From positions 1 to 34,486 of the forward strand of contig CAMDKM010000037.1 in the NCBI GenBank assembly GCA_945900965.1: 34,486 nucleotides of DNA, written 5' to 3'. Source of the DNA: Bordetella parapertussis. GTDB taxonomy: Bacteria; Pseudomonadota; Gammaproteobacteria; Burkholderiales; JACQAP01. Positions 8,045 through 14,710 of the stretch are shown here, piece after piece (position 1 is the first letter of the stretch; the number at the start of each line of letters is the position of its first letter). A program made the position numbers and the translations under genes. The notes beneath the pieces were generated by a model. That model did not search any database. It had not been told where the DNA came from and saw nothing but the letters and a program-made list of their open reading frames with translations.

Positions 8045-9424
8045 CTAAAACGGCAGCTTCGCATGCGGCACTGCTTCGGTCAGGACGCGACGGAAATCCT
8101 GTTGTATGCGTTGCAGGGCGGCGGTGCTGTCCGCCTCGAAGCGGAGCACGATCACCGGAGTGGTGTTGGAAGAGCGCGCCAGACCGAAGCCGTCGGCATA
8201 TTCCACCCTCAAGCCGTCGATATCGATAATTTCGCGTGCATCGGGAAAGCGCGCATTTTTGCGCAGCTTGTCGATCACCGCGTAATTTTCGCCTTCGGCG
8301 AGTTTGATCTGCAACTCGGGCGTGTTGATTGAGTCGGGCAGCCCGGCAAAGGCCGTCTCGATATCGGGAAGGCCGCTCAGAATTTCCAGCAGGCGCGCGC
8401 CCGCATATGTGCCATCGTCGAAACCGTACCAGCGTTCCTTGAAAAATACATGGCCGCTCATTTCTCCCGCAAGGGCGGCCCCGGTTTCTTTCATCCTGGC
8501 CTTGATCAGGGAATGGCCGGTTTTCCACATCGAGGCTTTGCCCCCATGTTGACGGATCCAGGGCGCCAGATTGCGGGTGCATTTCACGTCATAGAGAATC
8601 TCGGCGCCGGGATTGCGCGATAACACATCAGCCGCGAACAGCATTAGTTGCCGGTCGGGAAAAATAATTTTTCCATCCCTGGTTACCACGCCCAGCCGGT
8701 CGCCGTCGCCGTCGAAGGCCAGGCCGATTTCCGCGTGGCCATTTTTGAGTGCGGCGATCAGGTCGCGCAGATTTTCCGGATGAGAGGGGTCGGGATGATG
8801 GTTGGGAAAGTTGCCATCGACCTCGCAGAACAATTCCTCGACCTCGCATCCCAGGCGGCGGTATAACTCCGGCGCGAATGCGCCGGGCACACCGTTGCCG
8901 CAATCGACCGCAATGCGCATCTTGCGTTTGAGCCGCACGTCGCCGACGATGCGACCAAGATAGGCTTCGCGCACATCCGCCTGCCGCAAGGCGCCGGTCC
9001 CCGCCGTCAAGCTGCCGGACTGGAGCCGGCGCCGCAGTGCCTGGATATCTTCTCCCGACAGGGTTTGGCCTGCCACCACCATCTTGAGCCCGTTGTATTC
9101 CGGCGGGTTGTGGCTGCCTGTGACCATGACGCCGCTGCCGGTATTCAGGTGATGGGTCGCGAAATAAAGCATCGGCGTGGTCACGCTGCCGATGTCGATG
9201 ACATTCGCGCCGCTTTTCAGCAGGCCTCGAGCCAAGGCGGCGGACAACGCCGGCCCCGACAGGCGCCCATCGCGTCCGATGCAGACCGTTTGCGTGCCGC
9301 GCAATTGTGCTTCCGAACCGATTGCCTGTCCGATGGCCTCGACGGTTTCGACGGTGAGGGTCTTATCGACGATGCCGCGAATATCGTAGGCTTTGAAGAT
9401 TTCGGCGGCGGGAGTAGTAGGCAT
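8045..9424 (-). CDS. Phosphomannomutase/phosphoglucomutase
   Basis: A 459-residue alpha-D-phosphohexomutase of the AlgC/PMM-PGM type, which interconverts mannose- or glucose-6-phosphate and -1-phosphate to feed LPS and exopolysaccharide sugar synthesis. The N-terminus IFKAYDIRGIV is typical. The phospho-serine loop is VTGSHNPPEYNGLKM (S104), the metal loop LAFDGDGDRLGVV (D238, D240, D242), the sugar-binding loop GEMSGHVFFKER, and the C-terminal phosphate-binding loop RSSNTTPVIVLRFEA. An upstream in-frame TTG at 9442 is possible, but ATG at 9424 matches the family start (MPTTPAAEIFKAYDIRG). It is the last gene of the minus-strand LPS-related group, 64 nt after the YheT-like hydrolase. Confidence 0.95.
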   Translation of the reverse strand: MPTTPAAEIFKAYDIRGIVDKTLTVETVEAIGQAIGSEAQLRGTQTVCIGRDGRLSGPALSAALARGLLKSGANVIDIGSVTTPMLYFATHHLNTGSGVMVTGSHNPPEYNGLKMVVAGQTLSGEDIQALRRRLQSGSLTAGTGALRQADVREAYLGRIVGDVRLKRKMRIAVDCGNGVPGAFAPELYRRLGCEVEELFCEVDGNFPNHHPDPSHPENLRDLIAALKNGHAEIGLAFDGDGDRLGVVTRDGKIIFPDRQLMLFAADVLSRNPGAEILYDVKCTRNLAPWIRQHGGKASMWKTGHSLIKARMKETGAALAGEMSGHVFFKERWYGFDDGTYAGARLLEILSGLPDIETAFAGLPDSINTPELQIKLAEGENYAVIDKLRKNARFPDAREIIDIDGLRVEYADGFGLARSSNTTPVIVLRFEADSTAALQRIQQDFRRVLTEAVPHAKLPF

Positions 9425-9488
9425 ATTGTTGGTGATAAGCAATTAGTGGAAAAATAGTGATCAAAGCGCCCGCGAGCTTACCAAAGGT

Positions 9489-10469
9489 TCATGACATCCG
9501 TCGTGCGGCGGATGCATGCCGGGCAAAAAAATCCAGCACGCGCCGGGGCATCCAATCGAGATTACCCGGGAAGGGGCCGCTGACGAAGCCGCCGTGTCCC
9601 CCGCCGTCCGGAAAATCGCATTCGATGGATGGCGGGCAGGTGGCGGGTTCGGGAAGAAATTCGCCTGGCAGGAAGGGATCGTTGCGTGCGTGCAGCAATA
9701 ACGTGGGCAGTTCGATTTCCCCCAGCTCGGGCTTGGCGGCTGCGCGGGTCCAATAGTCATCGGTATCGCGAAAGCCGTGTAACGGTGCGGTCACCAGATT
9801 GTCGAATTCTCTCAAGGTATCGGCACGCAACACCGCTTGCCTATCGTAGAGGCCGGGATAACGGGAGAGTTTTTCCAGGCTTTTAATTTTGAGGCTATGC
9901 AGAAACATTCTGCCGTACCAGTAGTTGATGCCGTGGCCAAGCCGGTCGCCCGCCCGGCCCAGATCCACCGGGGCCGAAATGGCGGCGGCAGCGTCGATAA
10001 CGGTCGCCACGTCCAGCCGATCCCGAGCCAGCCATTTGAGCAGGGCGTTGCCGCCCAAGGAAATACCCGCGGCAAAAATCGGCGCCTCGGGATGATCGTC
10101 GCGAAAACGGCGAAGAATCCAGCCGATTTCCTCGGCATCCCCCGAATGGTAGGCGCGCGGCAAGCGGTTCGGCTCTCCTCCGCAGCCTCGGAAATGGGCT
10201 ACCACACCACGCCAATTTCTCTGCACTACGGCGCGCATCAGCGCGATGGCGTGATGGCTGCGCGAACTGCCTTCGAGTCCATGAAACAGAATCACAAGAG
10301 GGCGGTCGCGGCGCTCGCAACCGACCCAATCGAGATCGATAAAATCGCCATCCGGGGTGTCGATGCGCGTGCGCCGGTAGGTGGGCGGACGCCACTTGAG
10401 GAAAAAAAATGGATAGATGGTTTGCAGGTGCGCGCCCGGCAGCCACCAGGGCGCACGGTACGCGGACAT
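9489..10469 (-). CDS. YheT-like alpha/beta hydrolase
   Basis: A 326-residue alpha/beta hydrolase of the YheT/ABHD1-3 family, a group of poorly defined cytosolic esterases. The characteristic N-terminus (WWLPGAHLQTIYPFF) is followed by the oxyanion-loop region ILFHGLEGSSRSHH, the nucleophile elbow GISLGGN (S137), the acidic residue in LLHARNDPFLP, and the catalytic His in DGGGHGGFV. The start ATG at 10469 overlaps the stop of the upstream NTF2-like gene by one base (TGATG), which indicates coupling; a longer in-frame extension to 10550 would run inside that gene and lacks family similarity. Substrate unknown. Confidence 0.9.
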   Translation of the reverse strand: MSAYRAPWWLPGAHLQTIYPFFFLKWRPPTYRRTRIDTPDGDFIDLDWVGCERRDRPLVILFHGLEGSSRSHHAIALMRAVVQRNWRGVVAHFRGCGGEPNRLPRAYHSGDAEEIGWILRRFRDDHPEAPIFAAGISLGGNALLKWLARDRLDVATVIDAAAAISAPVDLGRAGDRLGHGINYWYGRMFLHSLKIKSLEKLSRYPGLYDRQAVLRADTLREFDNLVTAPLHGFRDTDDYWTRAAAKPELGEIELPTLLLHARNDPFLPGEFLPEPATCPPSIECDFPDGGGHGGFVSGPFPGNLDWMPRRVLDFFARHASAARRMS

Positions 10470-10897
10470 CAATGCAGAACCGAAGGTGGCGTTTCCCTCG
10501 ATCGCGGCTGCATCGCCAGTGGCGAGCCGTGATGCACCTGCATGCGCCAACCGCGATTGGTGAGCAGATAAATATTGGTGGCCATTACCACCCCGACGGG
10601 GCCGGCCTCACCGGTGACCGTGACATGTTCGTAAACGCTGTGAATCGACATGATGCGCCCGGCAATGATGCGGCTTTCGGCGATGCGGAATTGCAATCGG
10701 GACCCCTGGGCAAAAATCTGCCGCCAGGACTCGCGCACTTCGACCACCCCCGCATGACGATCGCCGCCGGGGTGAACGCAGAGAATGTCGTCTTCTTCCG
10801 CCCATACTGCCATCATCTGGGCCAGGTCGGCGTGTTCGAAGGCCTTGTAGAAGGCGGCTTCGGCATCCTGGGAAGTGGCGTAGACGGTTGCAATCAC
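10469..10897 (-). CDS. NTF2-like / SnoaL-fold protein
   Basis: A 142-residue protein with the layout of DUF4440/SnoaL_3-type NTF2-fold proteins: an N-terminal helix (AEAAFYKAFEHADLAQMM), the AVWAEEDDILCVHPGG segment, then GVVEVRESWRQIF and a curved beta-sheet ending with GWRMQVHHGSPL. Members bind small hydrophobic ligands or act as isomerases; this one has no assigned role. The GTG start overlaps the waaF stop by 4 nt (GTGA) and its stop overlaps the next start by one base, so waaF, this gene and the hydrolase form one tightly coupled unit. The C-terminal 15 residues look disordered. Confidence 0.85.
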   Translation of the reverse strand: MIATVYATSQDAEAAFYKAFEHADLAQMMAVWAEEDDILCVHPGGDRHAGVVEVRESWRQIFAQGSRLQFRIAESRIIAGRIMSIHSVYEHVTVTGEAGPVGVVMATNIYLLTNRGWRMQVHHGSPLAMQPRSRETPPSVLH

Positions 10898-11907
10898 GAC
10901 AGGGATAGGCGCTTCATTTCTTCGAACACGCGGGTTGGCACGAGCTTCATCATACAGTCGAAATGTTTAAGCGGGCAGACCCGCTCGAAGCAGGGGCTGC
11001 AAGCCAGGTCCAGTTTCATAATGCGGGCACGACTGGACAGCGGCGGAGTGAAGGAAGGCGAACTGGATCCATAGATCGCGATCAACGGCCGGTCAACCGC
11101 GGCGGCAAGGTGCATCAATCCGGAATCGTTCGCCACCACCGTAGCGGCGGTGGAAAGCAGCACGGCCGCATCGTCGAGCGAAGTTTTGCCGCACAAGTTA
11201 AGCGCCGCTCCGTCACTGGCATGTTCAATGGCCTCGCCGAGTGCGGTTTCTTTCGCCGAACCAATTATCCAGACGGCATTGCCTTCGGCGGCGAGCATGG
11301 TTGCAAGCTCGGCAAAATATTCCTTCGGCCAACGTTTGGCCGGCCCGTATTCCGCGCCGGGGCATAAACAAACCGAGGGGCGGGTGGCATCGATCTGGAG
11401 CCGGGAAATCAGCGCAGCGCGCTCCGATTCGGCCACTTGCAGGCGCGGAGAGGGCAGGAATTGTCTGGGCGCCGCGTCGGGCGCATCGGCAAGGTGGGCA
11501 AAGCGCTCCACCATCAGGGGAAATTTTTCCTTGTCCAGGGCGCGCGAATCGGTCAGCAGCCCATAACGCAATTCGCCGACAAAACCGATCCGCCGGGGGA
11601 TGCCGGCAAACCACGGCACCAGCGCGGACTTGAAGGAATTGGGCAATACGTAAGCCTGGTCATAACCCTGGTTCTTTAGCTCCCGTCCCAAGCGGAACCG
11701 CCTGCCCAGTGCCAGATGGCCATGGGAAAACGGATTTTCCAGGGTTGCCGCCACTTCCGGCATACGGCGATAAATTGGCAGAACCCAGGCGGGCGCCAGG
11801 ACGTCGATGCTGGCATCGGGATCTTGACGCTTGAGCAACGCCAGCAGCGGCTGGGACAGGATTGCGTCGCCGATCCAGGATGGAGCGACGACAAGGATTT
11901 TCGTCAT
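10894..11907 (-). CDS. waaF: LPS heptosyltransferase II
   Basis: WaaF adds the second L-glycero-D-manno-heptose to the LPS inner core at the cytoplasmic face of the inner membrane. The 337-residue GT9 protein starts MTKILVVAPSWIGDAILSQP, the hallmark of heptosyltransferases, and contains PNSFKSALVPWFAGIPRRIGF, the nucleotide-sugar region CLCPGAEYGPAKRWP, and the conserved ANDSGLMHLAAAVDRPLIAIYG. The C-terminal region has a cysteine cluster (CSPCFERVCPLKHFDCM) seen in many family II enzymes. This confirms a Gram-negative organism with heptose-containing LPS. It leads a three-gene overlapping unit and lies downstream of ilvE and the zinc-ribbon gene. Confidence 0.95.
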   Translation of the reverse strand: MTKILVVAPSWIGDAILSQPLLALLKRQDPDASIDVLAPAWVLPIYRRMPEVAATLENPFSHGHLALGRRFRLGRELKNQGYDQAYVLPNSFKSALVPWFAGIPRRIGFVGELRYGLLTDSRALDKEKFPLMVERFAHLADAPDAAPRQFLPSPRLQVAESERAALISRLQIDATRPSVCLCPGAEYGPAKRWPKEYFAELATMLAAEGNAVWIIGSAKETALGEAIEHASDGAALNLCGKTSLDDAAVLLSTAATVVANDSGLMHLAAAVDRPLIAIYGSSSPSFTPPLSSRARIMKLDLACSPCFERVCPLKHFDCMMKLVPTRVFEEMKRLSLS

Positions 11908-11926
11908 TTATTTGACGTAAGCCTTC

Positions 11927-12085
11927 GACGCAAAGACGCAAAGGCGCAAAGAAAATCGTGGAGACCAGAGTGAAATCATTTTTCTCGCGAGACCAGCGAA
12001 CAGCCGGACTGGGCAACTCTCAGGCGAGCTTTTCCGTAACCCTTTTGATCGGACCGCCTTCGAGATTTCTTTGAGCCTTTGCGTC
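11927..12085. repeat. Inverted-repeat element with GACGCAAAG units
   Basis: Positions 11927-11951 hold three near-direct copies of (GA)CGCAAAG. Positions 11935-11951 and 12069-12085 are inverted copies matching at 16 of 17 bases, and similarity continues weakly inward (CAAAGAAAATC against CAAAGAAATC). The ~160-bp unit occupies nearly the whole gap between the zinc-ribbon gene and waaF. No ORF inside it is convincing. It resembles a small non-autonomous dispersed element. Confidence 0.65.
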
Positions 12086-12092
12086 AAAGAAT

Positions 12093-12296
12093 TTAATGGC
12101 CCGTCTTTGCCGCGCCCTGAAGAATGTAGCGCGTGCCGCAGTAGGGGCAGAGGGCATCGCCGCCTTCGCCGAGCGGCAGAAATACCCTGGGGTGAGCATC
12201 CCATAGCGGCTGGGAAGGCAGCGGACAGTGCAGCGGCAAATCCGCGCCGCTGATTTGCACCTGCCGCTGCTTTCGCCGGTTCGTATCGTTTTCCAA
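12093..12296 (-). CDS. Zinc-ribbon protein, zf-CHCC family
   Basis: A 67-residue protein with a C-x10-H-x14-C-x2-C pattern (C24, H35, C50, C53; segments LHCPLPSQPLWDAHPRVFLP and ALCPYCGTRYIL). This is the zf-CHCC family, related to the zinc-binding subunit NDUFS6 of mitochondrial complex I and found as a small stand-alone gene beside ilvE in many betaproteobacteria. The start is TTG at 12296, behind AAGGG at short spacing and 13 nt after the ilvE stop, so the two are likely co-transcribed. No function beyond zinc binding can be stated. Confidence 0.85.
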   Translation of the reverse strand: MENDTNRRKQRQVQISGADLPLHCPLPSQPLWDAHPRVFLPLGEGGDALCPYCGTRYILQGAAKTGH

Positions 12297-12309
12297 TTTC
12301 GCCCTTGCC

Positions 12310-13230
12310 TCAGACGTAATGCAGCCAATGGCGATACTTTTCGGAGCGCCCGTTGACCACGTCGAAAAACATGGCCTGCAGTTTTTCGGTCAGCGGGCCG
12401 CGTTTCCCGGCGCCCACCATGCGGCCATCGACTTCGCGTATTGGCGTGACTTCCGCGGCGGTACCGGTAAAAAACACTTCGTCCGCGATATAAAGATCGT
12501 CCCGGGTGATGCGTTTGGCCTGCACCGTGTAGCCCAGATCGGCGGCCAACTGGATTACCGATTCACGCGTAATCCCGATCAGCGAGGAATTGAGTTCGGG
12601 TTCGAATATCTTGTTGTTTTTGATCATGAACAGGTTTTCGCCGGCACCTTCGGCAACAAAGCCGTCCACGTCCAGAAGCAAACCCTCATCGTAGCCGTGA
12701 TCGATGGCTTCCATGTTGGCGAGTATCGAGTTGGCGTAGGTGCCGGAATATTTTGCCCGGCACATCGATACATTGACGTGGTGGCGGGCGACCGACGCGG
12801 TTTTCACCCGGATGCCTTTTTCCAGGCCGTCCGCGCCGAGGTAGGCGCCCCAGGGCCAGGCTGCGATGGAGACATGCACGCTGGCGCCCTTGGGAGATAC
12901 CCCCATTTTCTCCGAGCCGTAAAAAGCGATCGGCCGCACATAGCAGGATTCCAGCTTGTTCTCCCGAACGACTTGTTTTTGCGCCTGCATGAGCGTGTCG
13001 AAGTCGTGCGGAATCTTCATCATGTAGATGTGCGCGGAATCGAACAGTCGCCGGGTGTGTTCCTGCAAACGAAATATGGCGGTGCCCTTGGCGGTCTTGT
13101 AGGCGCGCAGCCCTTCGAAGACAGCCAAACCGTAGTGAAGCGAATGCGTAAGTACGTGTGTGGTCGCCTCGCGCCACGGCACAAGCTTGCCGTCATACCA
13201 GATCCATCCATCGCGATCGGCCATCGACAT
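12310..13230 (-). CDS. ilvE: Branched-chain amino acid aminotransferase
   Basis: IlvE transfers the amino group between glutamate and the 2-oxo acids of valine, leucine and isoleucine, the last step of their synthesis, in the cytoplasm. The 306-residue fold-type IV PLP enzyme begins GWIWYDGKLVPWREA and has HYGLAVFEGLRAYKT, the Schiff-base lysine K160 in CRAKYSGTYANSILAN, the GFVAEGAGENLFMI loop, and the phosphate-binding GTAAEVTPIREVDGR segment. AAGGGAG lies about 8 nt before ATG 13230, supporting that start. It heads the minus-strand group and diverges from the membrane cyclase gene across a 187-bp gap that should carry both promoters. Confidence 0.97.
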   Translation of the reverse strand: MSMADRDGWIWYDGKLVPWREATTHVLTHSLHYGLAVFEGLRAYKTAKGTAIFRLQEHTRRLFDSAHIYMMKIPHDFDTLMQAQKQVVRENKLESCYVRPIAFYGSEKMGVSPKGASVHVSIAAWPWGAYLGADGLEKGIRVKTASVARHHVNVSMCRAKYSGTYANSILANMEAIDHGYDEGLLLDVDGFVAEGAGENLFMIKNNKIFEPELNSSLIGITRESVIQLAADLGYTVQAKRITRDDLYIADEVFFTGTAAEVTPIREVDGRMVGAGKRGPLTEKLQAMFFDVVNGRSEKYRHWLHYV

Positions 13231-13417
13231 GTCGCCAACTCCCTTGGAAAAAGACGAGATTCTAGCGCAGACCGGGTGCCGGCGCGAAAATCGCGTCCGG
13301 GGTGAGTGCGATGTCGGACGCGAAATACCCTGCTTGCCCGCCGCGGCCTAATTGTCTTACCCTGTGCACCTCGCACAGTTGTGCCCCGATCCAATTCCTC
13401 AAGGCCAACAATTACCC

Positions 13418-14710
13418 ATGAAGGAACCTGTTCACCCCATCCGAATCCCCGGCCGGGCGTGGCTGTCCCGCATGGGCGCCGCGGCTGTCAATACCGAAGA
13501 CTCGGAAGAATTACGCTTGCGCAAGTCGCTGCTGATGTTTGCCAGCGGACTGATGAATGTCGCAGCGGTGATCTGGCTGCTGATTTACTGGCGGCTTGGG
13601 CTTGATATGCCGACCTCGATCCCTCTGGCGTACCAGACCGCCTCCGTTATTGTCCTCGCGATTTATCTGCGCACCCGAAATTTCGACTTTTTCCGGGTTG
13701 CGCAGTTGTCGCTGTTTCTTTTCTTCCCGTTTGCCATCCAGTGGTCGGTCGGCAGTTTTGTCAGTTCGTCCGGTATCGCGCTGCTGGCACTGCTGGCGCC
13801 GATTGGAGCCATGGTGTGTTTCGGGCCGCGGCAGTCGATTCCGTGGTTTGTTGCCTATGTCGTCATGACGATCATGTCGGGAATATTCGATTTTTATCTT
13901 TCCACCGGGTCCGAAGCAGGTATTCCGATGCGGACCATCGCAGTCTTTTTTGTGCTGAACTTCACCATCATTTCCACCATGGTGTACTTGCTCCTGCGTT
14001 TTTTCATGCAGGAACGGGAGCGGTTTCAGGCCAGACTGGACGCCCAGCACCGGCTGGTCGAGATTGAGCGCGGAAAATCCGAGCGCCTGCTGCTCAACAT
14101 TTTGCCGGGCCATGTCGCGCAGCGGCTCAAGGAGCAGCCCGGCAATCTCGCCGATGGCTTTGCGGATGTCACGGTTATGTTTGCCGATCTTGTCGGGTTC
14201 ACGCGAATGTCACAGGTGTTGACGCCCGCTCAGGTGGTGGAAATGCTTGACGAAGTTTTCACGCTCTTCGACAAACTTGCCGAAAAGCATCGACTCGACA
14301 AAATCAAGACCATCGGAGACGCCTACATGGTAGTAGGCGGGCTGACCCGGAATGACAAACAGGATCACGTTGTCAGTATCGCCGACATGGCACTGGAGAT
14401 GCTCAATCTGACCCGCGGCGATTCGCCGCTCTGGCGAATGGGCTTGAATCTTCACATTGGCATCGCGACCGGTCCGGCGGTGGCAGGTGTGATAGGCACA
14501 ACCCGTTTCATCTATGACGTATGGGGCGATACGGTAAACATGGCAAGTCGATTGACATCGGAGGCAGTGTCGGGGGTCATCCTGGTTGACACGGCCACAC
14601 GGGAGCGGCTGGGCATGCGTTTTGTCTTCGAGCCGCCGCAGGATATGGAGATCAAGGGCAAGGGGATTCGAACGGTCTTTCGTCTTACCGAAAGCCCCCC
14701 TTTTTCCTAA
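13418..14710 (+). CDS. Membrane-bound class III adenylate cyclase
   Basis: A 430-residue inner-membrane protein with about six transmembrane helices (residues ~37-195) and a cytoplasmic class III cyclase domain (about 245-425) joined by a helical segment (NILPGHVAQRL) typical of such cyclases. Both metal aspartates are present, D256 (FADLVGFTRM) and D301 (IKTIGDAYM). The adenine-selecting residues are the canonical K297 (DKIKTIGD) and D367 (IYDVWGDTVN), and NMASRL supplies the transition-state Asn and Arg, so cAMP is the expected product. ATG 13418 was chosen; an in-frame TTG at 13352 would add 22 residues without similarity. Its stop overlaps the convergent glnE stop. Confidence 0.93.
   Translation: MKEPVHPIRIPGRAWLSRMGAAAVNTEDSEELRLRKSLLMFASGLMNVAAVIWLLIYWRLGLDMPTSIPLAYQTASVIVLAIYLRTRNFDFFRVAQLSLFLFFPFAIQWSVGSFVSSSGIALLALLAPIGAMVCFGPRQSIPWFVAYVVMTIMSGIFDFYLSTGSEAGIPMRTIAVFFVLNFTIISTMVYLLLRFFMQERERFQARLDAQHRLVEIERGKSERLLLNILPGHVAQRLKEQPGNLADGFADVTVMFADLVGFTRMSQVLTPAQVVEMLDEVFTLFDKLAEKHRLDKIKTIGDAYMVVGGLTRNDKQDHVVSIADMALEMLNLTRGDSPLWRMGLNLHIGIATGPAVAGVIGTTRFIYDVWGDTVNMASRLTSEAVSGVILVDTATRERLGMRFVFEPPQDMEIKGKGIRTVFRLTESPPFS

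Noticed and set aside
12319-13305. 328-codon plus-strand ORF opposite ilvE
   Set aside because: Shadow of ilvE; no domain and no ribosome-binding site.
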